From contig NZ_LAHP01000004.1 of assembly GCF_000987765.1 (NCBI RefSeq), forward strand, positions 1 to 64,000: a DNA stretch of 64,000 bases, written 5' to 3'. Source of the DNA: Arsukibacterium sp. MJ3. Its GTDB lineage: Bacteria; Pseudomonadota; Gammaproteobacteria; Enterobacterales; Alteromonadaceae. Below the pieces are notes generated by a model that did not search any database, was not told the origin of the DNA, and worked only from the letters and a program-made list of their open reading frames with translations. Positions 53,914-63,114 of this stretch are shown one piece after another. The translations under genes were made by a program, and so were the position numbers. How positions within the stretch are numbered: position 1 is the stretch's first letter; each line of letters starts with the position of its first letter.

Positions 53914-54654
53914 CTAGCTAAAACCTTTCGACAGCATCCATATACCTGCCACAATCATAAATACATTTTCGGTAAGTGATACAAAGCCAAGAGGAACGTT
54001 GCTATCGCCTCCGACACAGGCACATTTTAGTTCGCGCTTATCAATATATACTGCTTTAATCACTGATACTGCACCTACAGTCCCTATGAATAATGATACC
54101 GGGCCAACGAGGTAACCTGAAAGCGCCGCCAGCATACCAATACCGGCAAACGCTTCAGCGAAAGGGTAGACGTAAGCGTATCTGAGGTGGCGCATGGCAA
54201 GTAAGTCATAAGTAATAAACGAGTTTGAAAACGCGTAAAGATCTCGCAGCTTTTGAATGGCCAAGATGGTCATACTAAAGGCAACAAACAGTTCAATGAC
54301 TGTGATCAAACTGACACGTTCTGTATAAGCAAAGGCAATGGCTATTGCCATTAATAATGCCACCGCAAAAATAACCAATACCGGCGTGTAAGTAGTGCCT
54401 GTTTGACCGGCAGGTTCCATATCAAAATGCGCCCTCAGGTCATCGTAACCACCGATGCGCTTACCCCCTGCAAAGGTTTGAGGCGTGGTTTCTACATTAT
54501 GTTCTTTCAAAAATTTTTCGGTTTCTTCACGCGAGCGTAATGTGTGATCTTCTACCTCAAAACCCTGCCTTTTAAGTAAGTCTTTTGAGCGAAGACCATA
54601 AGGGCAGATGTGTTCACTGGTGTGCATGCGATATAAGGTTGCTGACTTTTTCAT
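53914..54654 (-). CDS. Glutaredoxin - MauE/DoxX membrane fusion protein
   Basis: Residues 1-80 form a glutaredoxin-like domain with CPYG at 17-20 (a single active cysteine), TPQTFAGGKRIGGYDD matching the glutathione-binding region. Residues about 90-245 form a four- or five-helix MauE/DoxX-like domain with CACVGGDSNVPLG, the Cys pair typical of that family. It probably passes thiol electrons across the membrane; a partner is not visible. Convergent with the helical protein of the copper block. A 74-bp fragment of this gene is repeated at 50950-51023. Confidence 0.88.
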   Translation of the reverse strand: MKKSATLYRMHTSEHICPYGLRSKDLLKRQGFEVEDHTLRSREETEKFLKEHNVETTPQTFAGGKRIGGYDDLRAHFDMEPAGQTGTTYTPVLVIFAVALLMAIAIAFAYTERVSLITVIELFVAFSMTILAIQKLRDLYAFSNSFITYDLLAMRHLRYAYVYPFAEAFAGIGMLAALSGYLVGPVSLFIGTVGAVSVIKAVYIDKRELKCACVGGDSNVPLGFVSLTENVFMIVAGIWMLSKGFS

Positions 54655-54801
54655 TTGTATCCTCTTTATTCAGTTATGGCAGTTAAATGACTGTTGCTGG
54701 CTGAACACCGAGCGGATCTTTCGAGTATTTTCACTATAAATTTAGCAGGTTGGGGTTTAATTACCAATTTTGGTTAGTTTTAAAATAATGTCTAAATAAA
54801 T

Positions 54802-54830
54802 AAAAACGCCACCTGTAAGGTGGCGTTTTT
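54802..54830. terminator. Bidirectional terminator by tRNA-Val
   Basis: A perfect 12-bp stem (54802-54813 with 54819-54830) with A and T runs at its ends lies just downstream of tRNA-Val. It is 27 of 29 bases identical to 145-173. Confidence 0.85.
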
Positions 54831-54841
54831 ATTGGAATTTT

Positions 54842-54918
54842 TGGTGCGTCCTAGTGGACTCGAACCACCGACCCCTACCATGTCAAGGTAGTGCTCTAAC
54901 CAGCTGAGCTAAGGACGC
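54842..54918 (-). tRNA. tRNA-Val (anticodon GAC)
   Basis: 77 bases including an encoded CCA. The acceptor stem GCGTCCT/AGGACGC pairs fully, the D-loop reads TAGCTCAGCTGGTTAGAGCA, the anticodon stem CTACC/GGTAG encloses TTGACAT with anticodon GAC, and the T-arm is GGTGG-TTCGAGT-CCACT-like. Its 3' end faces left, towards the copper block. Confidence 0.95.
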
Positions 54919-55194
54919 ACACGTTAATTGTAAGTCATTGCTTTAAGCAACTTAGACAACGGCGATTATGTTATTGCGCCAGTTGCTGCTTGGCAAGTGT
55001 TTTTCGAGTTTATGCAAACGTTTGGCTAAAATTTAGCCGTGTTGTGGCTGTTGCCGGGCATTTAACCGTAAATATGCCGGGGTTGGTCGTATCTAAGACT
55101 ATCAAGCTGTTTTAACTGACCAAATTTGTAGTGGCTTGTGATAACTTTATTCGGTACTTATTGTTTTAGTCTTAATACCGCTATTGAGGGTTAT

Positions 55195-58032
55195 ATGTCG
55201 AATACCATTCGCAGGTTTGGCCGCATTGCAGGTTGTTTACTGTTGGCTTTAACTGCTGTCGCTTGTAGTCATTATCAAACCAAACATCAAACTAAACAGC
55301 AGGCTAGCATTAACGATGCACCGACTTCTGTCGTTATTCAATCAAGTAGTGTTAACACCGCAATATTAAAGCCACTGACACTAAACGATATTATGCAGTT
55401 TCGCGAGATAACCCAGCGCCAGTTAAGTAAAAACCAGCAGGTAATGCTGTATACCGCTGAACCCGACTTTGGCGATAGCACCGGCTATGTGGTAAATGTG
55501 CTTACTGGCCAGCAATATAGCGTGCCATTCGCTGACAAAGGCCAGATAAGTGCTGATGGTGCTTTTGCGCTGTTCCGACAGCAAGCGTCTTTATTACAGC
55601 AAGAGCAAGCTGTAGACAAAAAAGCCCGTGATGCGTTAGCGCAAAACGCTGTGCTACTAAATACGCTAACGGGTGAAAGCCGGGTTATTGCCAATATTGA
55701 GCGTTTTGCCTTTAGTGGTGATGGTCAATATGCTTTGTTACTGCAGCGCAAAGCCGATGCTGATGCCAGCACCCAAACCTTACAAGCACTGCATTTAGCC
55801 AGTGGTAAGCTGCAAATTCTAGCAGAGGTAACCGATTTTACCGTAGCAGCAGCCGGCAGTTTAGTGGCCTGGGTTAACCAGCAGCAGGTGGCAGAGCAAC
55901 CGGCACAGCAGCAACTGCTAGTGTGGGACAGTGCAACGGATAATAAACAGATTGCTCTGGCGGCGACCGCACAGAAATTGCACCAACTACATTTTAATAA
56001 TAATGGTGATCAGCTGGCGTTTTTTTCCGGGCCAACTAAAGCGCAATTAACCGACACTAAGCAGGTGGAAGCGGCGCAGCAATTGTGGTTGTGGTCGATA
56101 ACGGATAGTACCGCGCAGCTGCTAAATACTGACATTGCTGGTTGGGTATTGAGTGAGCACCATCAACCGCGCTTTAGCAAAGACGATAAGCGCCTGTTTA
56201 TTGGTCACCGGCCCGTTAACGGCGAGCTGCAAACGCCGCCTGAATTACCGCAAACCGAAGCTGAACTGTATGATATTAACCGCTTACTTAATGATCGGCG
56301 GTTGCAAGTATGGCATGGCGACGATGCACGGATTAATAGCCAGCAAAAAGCCGAATATAAGCAAGCATTACAGCGCACTGCACCCGCTGTGATTTGGTTA
56401 GATACTTTTAAAATGGTACGGTTAAGTGACGATATAGAAGACCAGTTACGCATTAGTGAGCACAGCGACGCACAGTTAATAAGCAACGGCCGGCCTTACT
56501 TGCAGCAACAGAGCTGGAATGGCCGCTTGCATGATATGTGGCATGTTAATTTACACACAGCTAAGCGCCAGCAGGTGTTTAGTGCCAATCGCAGCCATGA
56601 GTCAGCGCATTTATCACCAGAGGGTCGCTATGTGGTGTATTTGCAACACGAGCAGTATCAATTATTCGATAGTGAAACGGGCCAGACTCGACCCTTAACT
56701 GCTAATGCCACGGTATCTTGGGTAGATGAGCTGAACGATGTACCTATGGCAGCAGAGAGTTATGGTATAGCAGGGTGGTTAGCGGATAGCTCGGCGGTAC
56801 TCGTTTATGACCGGTTTGATATCTGGGCGCTGGGTATCGATGGCAGCAGCGAAAATCTGACTAAAACAGGCCGGCTTGCTCAGCAACGCTATCGGGTACA
56901 GCGCACAGATGAAGCCTTGGCTCTAAATTCATCCTCAGCATTATTACTAACAATGTATAACGAGCAAACTAAACACTACGGCTTTGCCCGCTTGGCACTT
57001 ACCAGTGGCGATGTAACCGTGTTGCTGCAAGGGCCTAAGCGTTATGACTTTGTTGACGCGCTTGACCAGCAGCAACGCTATTTATTTACCGAACAACGTT
57101 TCCGGCAGTTTCCGGATGTGTGGCAAAGCAACCACGATTTTACTGAGCGGTTGCAACTAACTAATGTAAACCCGCAGCAGGCAGAATTTATTTGGGGTGA
57201 CAGCCACTTAATTGATTGGACCACGGCTGATGGTGAAAAGCTGCAAGGGGTGGTGTTAACGCCTGATGGCTATGATGCCAGTAAACCCTATCCCGTATTG
57301 GTGTACTACTATGAAAAATTTTCGCAGCGGTTACATCACTATAACCAAATGAAAATTAACCATCGGCCTAACTTTCCGTTTTATCTGGGGCAGGGTTATG
57401 TGGTTTTTCTACCCGATGTCAGGTTTCGGCCAGCCGCGCCAGGGCCAAGTGCTACTGAATCGTTAGTGCCAGGTGTACAAAAGCTAATTGATTTAGGTAT
57501 TGCCGATGCAAACGCTATTGGTTTACATGGCCATAGCTGGTCGGGTTATCAAACGGCCTTTGTGGTAACTGAAACGGATATGTTCGCGGCAGCCGTGTCG
57601 GGCGCACCGGTAGCGAATATGACCAGCGCTTACAGTGGTATTCGCTGGCAAACCGGCTTAGCCCGGCAGTTTCAGTATGAAACCGGCCAAAGCCGGTTGG
57701 GCGAGTCAATGTTTGATAACCTTCAACCCTACATTGATAACTCACCGGTGTTTTTTGCCGAGCGGATAAATACGCCAATGCTGATTCAATTTGGTGATGA
57801 AGATGGCGCGGTACCTTGGGAGCAAGGCATTGAGTATTACTTGGCACTACGGCGTTTAAACAAACCCGTAGTAATGCTGCAATACGAGGGTGAGCCACAT
57901 CACTTACAGCGCTATGCCAATAAACTCGATTACAGCATTAAAATGCTGGCGTTTTTTGATCACTATTTAAAAGGGGCGCCGGCGCCACTGTGGTGGCAGC
58001 AAGGTATGCCCTATAAACAGCATGAAAAATAA
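55195..58032 (+). CDS. S9-family prolyl-oligopeptidase-like lipoprotein
   Basis: Serine peptidase of about 945 residues. The start at 55195 gives a lipoprotein signal (basic start, hydrophobic run, lipobox AVAC, acylated Cys near 25); the frame opens further upstream but would spoil it. A long beta-propeller region (PD40-like, about 150-640) precedes the alpha/beta hydrolase domain. The nucleophile is Ser781 in GHSWSG, the Asp probably in FGDEDGAVPW and the His in GEPHHLQ. GHSWSG instead of GxSxGG is a small departure. Probably cleaves peptides at the periplasmic face of the envelope. It is followed by a hairpin overlapping the next, convergent gene. Confidence 0.9.
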   Translation: MSNTIRRFGRIAGCLLLALTAVACSHYQTKHQTKQQASINDAPTSVVIQSSSVNTAILKPLTLNDIMQFREITQRQLSKNQQVMLYTAEPDFGDSTGYVVNVLTGQQYSVPFADKGQISADGAFALFRQQASLLQQEQAVDKKARDALAQNAVLLNTLTGESRVIANIERFAFSGDGQYALLLQRKADADASTQTLQALHLASGKLQILAEVTDFTVAAAGSLVAWVNQQQVAEQPAQQQLLVWDSATDNKQIALAATAQKLHQLHFNNNGDQLAFFSGPTKAQLTDTKQVEAAQQLWLWSITDSTAQLLNTDIAGWVLSEHHQPRFSKDDKRLFIGHRPVNGELQTPPELPQTEAELYDINRLLNDRRLQVWHGDDARINSQQKAEYKQALQRTAPAVIWLDTFKMVRLSDDIEDQLRISEHSDAQLISNGRPYLQQQSWNGRLHDMWHVNLHTAKRQQVFSANRSHESAHLSPEGRYVVYLQHEQYQLFDSETGQTRPLTANATVSWVDELNDVPMAAESYGIAGWLADSSAVLVYDRFDIWALGIDGSSENLTKTGRLAQQRYRVQRTDEALALNSSSALLLTMYNEQTKHYGFARLALTSGDVTVLLQGPKRYDFVDALDQQQRYLFTEQRFRQFPDVWQSNHDFTERLQLTNVNPQQAEFIWGDSHLIDWTTADGEKLQGVVLTPDGYDASKPYPVLVYYYEKFSQRLHHYNQMKINHRPNFPFYLGQGYVVFLPDVRFRPAAPGPSATESLVPGVQKLIDLGIADANAIGLHGHSWSGYQTAFVVTETDMFAAAVSGAPVANMTSAYSGIRWQTGLARQFQYETGQSRLGESMFDNLQPYIDNSPVFFAERINTPMLIQFGDEDGAVPWEQGIEYYLALRRLNKPVVMLQYEGEPHHLQRYANKLDYSIKMLAFFDHYLKGAPAPLWWQQGMPYKQHEK

Positions 58033-58047
58033 GTAAGCCGTTGCTAC

Positions 58048-58070
58048 CGGCTTAACCCGGGGTTAAGCCG
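58048..58070. terminator. Hairpin terminator overlapping the DUF3080 stop codon
   Basis: CGGCTTAACC at 58048-58057 pairs with 58061-58070. The left arm can alternatively pair with AAGCCG at 58035-58040, so two exclusive hairpins are possible. No long T-run. Confidence 0.5.
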
Positions 58071-59077
58071 ACAGGGCACTGTGTATTTAGCTGCTGCCAC
58101 CAGTTAATGTGCAGCATTAATTGCTGCTGCAGTTGCTCGGCCGGTTGCTGGTAACGTTGTTGCAGCGCCGGATATAGCGCTGTGTGCTGATAAAGCTGGC
58201 TAATAAGTGGCCATACTTCGTTATAAAAGCGTCGCAGTTCAGCCAGATGGGCTTGCACCTCTTTGATAAAAAACGTGCTAAACACCGTGCTTAAAATAGC
58301 CAGTTGGGGCGTATTTTTGCCGTTGGGGCATAAACTGGCTGGCGTTATGGCAAGTAATAGTGGGTTTACCTGGCTAAACCACGCTTCTGCATAGCGTAAG
58401 CTGCTTTGTAGTTCGGCTAAAAAGTCATGTTGATAAAGCGTCGATAAGCTTTGTTCAATATCAGTCGCTGCGCCAGCTTGCCACTGCTGAGTGTTTATAT
58501 GGGTATGCAGCGTAATCAGGTTATTTAAAGCACTGCTACTTTGCACTAAGCCGGTATTTTGCCGCACGGTCAGGCGGTGGTTACTACCATGCCATTGTTG
58601 TAGTAAGGTGTCATCAGTTAACAGCATGTTGCTAAACGCCAGTTGCACACTCTGCTGTTTTTGGTTAAGCCAACGGGCAATTTGTTGTTGCAAGTCGGCG
58701 CTAACGTTTCGCTGCAGGCAGTAATCTAATTTTGCCAGTAAACGAAGTTCATAGTTCAGTTGCTTGCTTGGCTGGAAAACCCGGCCAAGGCCACTATTAC
58801 GCTCGCCAATTAATTGATCGAGGCCGCACTGCCGGCTGGCCCAGGCGTCGGATAAATCGAGCCGAAGTTCGGGCAGCGCTTGTTTAAGTTCGGCCGGCCT
58901 TGGCAATGTTGGTAACGGCGTGGGTTTCACTGTTAGCGGCTCAAGCGCTAGTACCCGGCTTAAGCGTTGTTGATAATCAATTAAGGTCGCTTTACTGTCT
59001 GGTTCTGCGCAGCCTGTAAGGCTAAGTAGCGCCAGCATCAGCGCGGCTCTCAGAAGAATGAGCGTGCTGTATTTCAT
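58052..59077 (-). CDS. DUF3080 family lipoprotein
   Basis: 341-residue protein with a lipoprotein signal (lipobox LTGC, Cys near 23), then a largely helical body (DLSDAWASRQCGLDQLIGERNSGLGRV is typical of DUF3080, quoted in parts). No function is known. ATG at 59077 after AAAGAG. Its first 56 bases lie inside the end of the MATE gene upstream, so the two are probably co-expressed. Confidence 0.85.
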   Translation of the reverse strand: MKYSTLILLRAALMLALLSLTGCAEPDSKATLIDYQQRLSRVLALEPLTVKPTPLPTLPRPAELKQALPELRLDLSDAWASRQCGLDQLIGERNSGLGRVFQPSKQLNYELRLLAKLDYCLQRNVSADLQQQIARWLNQKQQSVQLAFSNMLLTDDTLLQQWHGSNHRLTVRQNTGLVQSSSALNNLITLHTHINTQQWQAGAATDIEQSLSTLYQHDFLAELQSSLRYAEAWFSQVNPLLLAITPASLCPNGKNTPQLAILSTVFSTFFIKEVQAHLAELRRFYNEVWPLISQLYQHTALYPALQQRYQQPAEQLQQQLMLHINWWQQLNTQCPVGLTPG

Positions 59078-60422
59078 GATCAATTCTCTTTATATGTTTG
59101 CGCAAAATTATCGACATCATAATGGCTGCGGTGGTAAGGCCGATAATAATGCCTATCCAGAAACCATGAGCCCCCATCGGCGCAACCAGCCAATCTGTTA
59201 ATCCTAATACGGCACCTAAACCAAAACCGATTGGCCAGTAAGCAATCAGGGTAATATAAAATACCGGTTTGGTAATTTTCATGCCGCGCAGCGCACAAGC
59301 CGATACCACCTGAATGGCGTCGGATAACTGATAAAAGCAGGCCAGAATAAGTAACGAGCTGGCCAAGGAGATTACCTCAGGATTGATGGAATATAATGCG
59401 GCGACATAGCCCCGCATAAAAAAAGTAAAACAGGCAATAAAAAACGACATAAAAATCGCCATACACAATGCGGTAATAATGGCAGTTTTTAGCTCTTTGT
59501 TGTTGTGTTGGCCAACTAAATGCCCCACCCGGATAGTGGTGGCAAGGCCTAATGACAGCGGTAGCATAAACACCAGCGCACTGTAATTATTAGCAACCTG
59601 ATGGCCGGCTACTTCTATTGGCCCTAAGTGCACTATGGCCAGAGGAATACAGGCAAACAGCGTTACCTCAAAAAAGATTGAAAAGGCGATAGGCGTACCC
59701 AGACAAACGATGGTCCAGATATCTTTTAGGTTAGCGCTTAGCTGCTTTGGCCAGTGCCGATAAGGCCGGGTGGTGCGGCTAAACCAGCCATACAGCAGCA
59801 TGGCGACAAACATGGCTAAAAACACCAGGCTGGTCGCAATACCACAGCCGGCACCACCCAGTGCTGGCATACCCAACTTACCGTAAATAAAAATATAGTT
59901 GGCCGGGATATTCACTAAAATGCCGACAAAACTGATCCACATACTGGCTTTAGTATTACCAATACCTTCAAATAAATTACGAATAACAATATAACCGGCT
60001 GCCGGAAATAAGCCCCAGCTAACGTAATAAAGATACTGCAGGGTTTTATCTCTGAGCTCAGGCTGCATATTCAGCAGATTAATTGGCCTGTCGGCAAACA
60101 GCATCAGGACAAATAATACTGCGGCGAGCACCATGCTTAAATACAAGCTTTGCAGGGTAAAATGACTAACCGGCTCAGTTTGTTTACTGCCATAATATTG
60201 GGCCACAATAGGCGTTAGCGCTAGTAATAACCCTTGCAAGGTCAGTACTATAGGCAGCCACAGGCCAGACGCGACGGCTAGCGCTGCCATATCGTTAGCG
60301 CTAAAGCGACCCGCCATGACGGTATCAACAAAATACATCATGGTTTGGGTTAATTGCGCCAGCATTATCGGGCCGGTAAGTTTTAACAGAGTTTTGGCTT
60401 CAAAGCGGGAAAAGGGTACCAT
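59022..60422 (-). CDS. norM: MATE-family Na+/H+-coupled exporter, NorM type
   Basis: Twelve-helix multidrug/toxin exporter of 466 residues. FVDTVMAGRFSANDMAALAVASGLWLP near the N-terminus (in parts) and the second-half equivalent LPLSLGLATTIRVGHLVGQ are diagnostic for MATE proteins of the NorM branch. The name NorM has nothing to do with nitric oxide. I use the ATG at 60422; a TTG at 60458 would add 12 residues and neither start has a strong ribosome site. Divergent from ribE across 56 bases. Confidence 0.92.
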   Translation of the reverse strand: MVPFSRFEAKTLLKLTGPIMLAQLTQTMMYFVDTVMAGRFSANDMAALAVASGLWLPIVLTLQGLLLALTPIVAQYYGSKQTEPVSHFTLQSLYLSMVLAAVLFVLMLFADRPINLLNMQPELRDKTLQYLYYVSWGLFPAAGYIVIRNLFEGIGNTKASMWISFVGILVNIPANYIFIYGKLGMPALGGAGCGIATSLVFLAMFVAMLLYGWFSRTTRPYRHWPKQLSANLKDIWTIVCLGTPIAFSIFFEVTLFACIPLAIVHLGPIEVAGHQVANNYSALVFMLPLSLGLATTIRVGHLVGQHNNKELKTAIITALCMAIFMSFFIACFTFFMRGYVAALYSINPEVISLASSLLILACFYQLSDAIQVVSACALRGMKITKPVFYITLIAYWPIGFGLGAVLGLTDWLVAPMGAHGFWIGIIIGLTTAAIMMSIILRKHIKRIDHEIQHAHSSESRADAGAT

Positions 60423-60478
60423 ACGCCATCGTTCGGGTTGGCCATCAATGGCGCGCAATTTAGCACAAATGAGGTTCT

Positions 60479-61129
60479 ATGTTTACCGGAATAGTTCAAA
60501 CAACCGCGCAAGTGCGCGAAATACGCGATGAAGGACAGCTGCGCCGCTTAACGTTGCAAGTACCCCCAACCAATTTACGCGCCCTAGAGCGTGGCGCCAG
60601 TATTGCTATTAATGGGGTATGTTTAACGGCAACCGAATTTGACAGCGCTGCCGGCTGGGTCAGCTTTGATGTTATCTTCGAAACGCTGGATAAAACCAAT
60701 TTAGGTAAGCTAACCACCGGCGATAAGGTAAACTTGGAGCGCTCGCTAACGTTTGGTAGCGAAATAGGTGGCCATATCGTTTCTGGGCATATTCAAACAA
60801 CAGCAACTTTAACTAAACTGGTGCGCGAGCAGCATAACGTTAGCATGGCACTGAGTTTAGATAAAAGCTGGTTGCCGTATATTCTGGCTAAAGGCTATAT
60901 TGGCATAGAGGGCTGTAGCTTAACGGTAGGCGAAGTAACCGACAGTGGTTTTAACTTATATTTGATACCTGAAACACTGGCCATTACTACACTGGGTGAC
61001 AAGCGCGAGGGCGATGTGCTGAATATTGAACTTGATCAGCAAACGCTAACCATTATTAAAACGGTTGAGCGGGTTATGGCACAACGTTTCGCTGCTGTGT
61101 GCGCCGATAACAACGTAGTGGCGAATTAA
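60479..61129 (+). CDS. ribE: Riboflavin synthase (alpha subunit)
   Basis: Makes riboflavin from two lumazine molecules. Two similar barrel halves: the first begins MFTGIVQTTAQV and has INGVCLTA, the second has GHIVSGHI then IEGCSLTVGEV. 216 residues (213 in E. coli, where the gene is named ribC). ATG at 60479 after GAGG. Its last 4 bases overlap a convergent small gene. Confidence 0.96.
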   Translation: MFTGIVQTTAQVREIRDEGQLRRLTLQVPPTNLRALERGASIAINGVCLTATEFDSAAGWVSFDVIFETLDKTNLGKLTTGDKVNLERSLTFGSEIGGHIVSGHIQTTATLTKLVREQHNVSMALSLDKSWLPYILAKGYIGIEGCSLTVGEVTDSGFNLYLIPETLAITTLGDKREGDVLNIELDQQTLTIIKTVERVMAQRFAAVCADNNVVAN

Positions 61130-61326
61130 TAATACTGCTCATCGTCGGCATCAACAAATACTTGTACACTTTGGTGCTGAATATCTTTATGCACCCTTAA
61201 GTGAATAGGATTGCAGCAGTTGCTGCAATCTTCTATGTAGTCTTGATCATCATCGGTAACTTCAATATCAATATGCGACGGATGACCGCAAAACGGACAG
61301 CGTATTGCTTGGGTTCGAATGCTCAT
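61126..61326 (-). CDS. CPXCG-motif cysteine-rich protein
   Basis: 66-residue protein with CPFCG and CSNC, a likely zinc ribbon. The family is conserved in gammaproteobacteria without a known role. It is 15 bases after the reductase gene and probably co-transcribed with it. Confidence 0.87.
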   Translation of the reverse strand: MSIRTQAIRCPFCGHPSHIDIEVTDDDQDYIEDCSNCCNPIHLRVHKDIQHQSVQVFVDADDEQYY

Positions 61327-61341
61327 AGTGCCTCCATGGGG

Positions 61342-62094
61342 TTAGGCTTTTTCGGTTGTGCCGAGGCTACGTCCGCCATCAACGGTAATAATTTGGCCAC
61401 TGATATACGGCGATTGCAGTAAAAACAGCACGGTATTGGCAATGTCCTCCGGTGTGCCGGTACGTTGCAGCGGTATTTGCTGCAAAATAGCTGCTTTATC
61501 CGTGTCTGCCAATTGCTGGCTTGGCCATAATATGGCACCCGGCGCTATGCCGTTAACTCTTATTGTAGGCGCTAATTCCCGCGCCAGCGATTTTGTCATC
61601 ATTAGCAGCGCCGCTTTGGCCATGCAATACACACTGTGCTCTTGTAGTGGTTGCTTGGCATGAATATCGACCATATTAATAATACAGCCATGCTGCTTAG
61701 CTAATTCGGGTGCTAACGCCTGCGCTAAAAAGTAAGGGGCTTTAACGTTGCTGCCAAATAAATCATCCCAATCACTAAGGCTGGCAGTAGCAAGTGGTGT
61801 GGAGTAAAAGCTGGAAGCATTATTAACAAGTACATCTAAGCGATTAAAGCAGGCCAGTGCCTGAGCCGCTAATTGCGTTAGCGACGGCATATCCAGTAAA
61901 TTGGCTTGCAGTGTTACGGCACTTTCTGGCCGCTGTTGATTCAGGCTGTCGGCCAACGAGTATGCGTCATCAGCCGACTGGTTGTAATGAATAATAACCC
62001 GATAACCAGCCTGATGCAGTTGGCAAATAATTTGCCGGCCTAAACGCTTGGCACTGCCGGTAACCAATGCTACCGGTGCCTGAGAAGTAGACAT
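61342..62094 (-). CDS. Short-chain dehydrogenase, pteridine reductase (FolM-like)
   Basis: 250-residue SDR. Nucleotide motif TGSAKRLGR (residues 12-20; the Arg favours NADPH and pteridine reductases), VNNASSF, catalytic Tyr-Lys as YCMAK, with VDIHAKQPLQEHS before it, and the C-terminal GGRSLG. Similar to bacterial pteridine reductases that reduce dihydro-monapterin or dihydrofolate. Between the CPXCG gene and the kinase-like gene in one probable operon. Confidence 0.87.
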   Translation of the reverse strand: MSTSQAPVALVTGSAKRLGRQIICQLHQAGYRVIIHYNQSADDAYSLADSLNQQRPESAVTLQANLLDMPSLTQLAAQALACFNRLDVLVNNASSFYSTPLATASLSDWDDLFGSNVKAPYFLAQALAPELAKQHGCIINMVDIHAKQPLQEHSVYCMAKAALLMMTKSLARELAPTIRVNGIAPGAILWPSQQLADTDKAAILQQIPLQRTGTPEDIANTVLFLLQSPYISGQIITVDGGRSLGTTEKA

Positions 62095-62103
62095 AAACTC
62101 ACC

Positions 62104-62964
62104 CTAATAAAATTGCTGTTTAATCATTTCCTGTGCTTGTACCAGAAAACCGCCACGAAACAAATACGCATGATTTAGTACGTGGTATAAATTATACAAG
62201 TCTTTACGCTGCTCATAGCCTTCAGGCAGTTGATTAACATTTTGATAAGATTGATAAAATACATCAGGAAAACGGCCAAACAAGCGACTAAATGCCACAT
62301 CCGTTTCCTGATCGCCATAGTAACAAGCGGGATCATAGATTACCGGCGAGTTGGCAGTAAAACCCACGTTGCCACGCCATAAATCACCATGCAGCAGGCT
62401 GGGCGCAGGGTGATGATGCGCCAGGCGTTGCCGGCATTGCTCTACAACGTAATCAATATTGCCAAAACCAAAGCCTTGCTCCAGCAGTAGTTGCAGTTGC
62501 CAACCCAGCCGTTGCTCTGAAAAAAAACTGCTCCAGTTACTTTGCCATTTATTTGGTTGCGTAGTTTGCCCCAGGGCATTATCCCAGTCAAAACCGAACA
62601 TGGCCTGCTCATGTTGTTGATGTAATGTTGCTAATTGCTCGCCAAGTTGCTGCCAGCCGTCAATGCTCTCGTCAAGTAAGGGCAAATACTCCAGTACCAA
62701 AAACGCTTTATCAATGGTTTGGCCATAGCAAATAACCTCTGGTACTTTTATGCAATGATGCTGACGTAATGTGCGTAAGCTCAGCGCTTCGGTGGCAAAC
62801 GGTTCGAGTTGTTGCCGCTGATTAATTTTAACGAAAAAGTCCCGGCCAGCACCGCTAATTTTAAACGCAATATTACTATCACCTCCACTCAATTGCCTTT
62901 TATCGTCAACGGTAAAGTTGGTATCCAGTTCGCTACTAATATGCTCTGCTATCGCCTGCCACAT
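62104..62964 (-). CDS. Fructosamine kinase family protein
   Basis: 286-residue APH-fold kinase. The catalytic block LLHGDLWRGNVGF with Asp and Asn (residues about 190-202), the metal-binding Asp in YDPACYYGDQETD and the N-terminal GGDSNIAFK correspond to the fructosamine kinase / YniA family, which phosphorylates glycated amines or sugars. Substrate not determinable. First gene of the three-gene leftward group. Confidence 0.9.
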   Translation of the reverse strand: MWQAIAEHISSELDTNFTVDDKRQLSGGDSNIAFKISGAGRDFFVKINQRQQLEPFATEALSLRTLRQHHCIKVPEVICYGQTIDKAFLVLEYLPLLDESIDGWQQLGEQLATLHQQHEQAMFGFDWDNALGQTTQPNKWQSNWSSFFSEQRLGWQLQLLLEQGFGFGNIDYVVEQCRQRLAHHHPAPSLLHGDLWRGNVGFTANSPVIYDPACYYGDQETDVAFSRLFGRFPDVFYQSYQNVNQLPEGYEQRKDLYNLYHVLNHAYLFRGGFLVQAQEMIKQQFY

Positions 62965-63114
62965 CGCTGCTCTCCGTTAGCTGTAGTATGTTGAGTATGG
63001 CTGATAATCCAGAAAAAAATACTGAATTGTTAAAGCGGTTTATCACCATCAATAATATACAATGCTGCTATAACTGTTATAGTTTTCAGCTAAACACTAA
63101 CTGCCGGAGTTTAC

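Noticed and set aside
145-54830. CRISPR arrays
   Set aside because: I looked for regularly spaced short repeats with unique spacers and found none; the repeats present are isolated hairpins and pairs.
59022-60422. NorM as part of the nitric oxide system
   Set aside because: The gene is a MATE exporter; the name refers to norfloxacin and the gene lies outside the anaerobic region.
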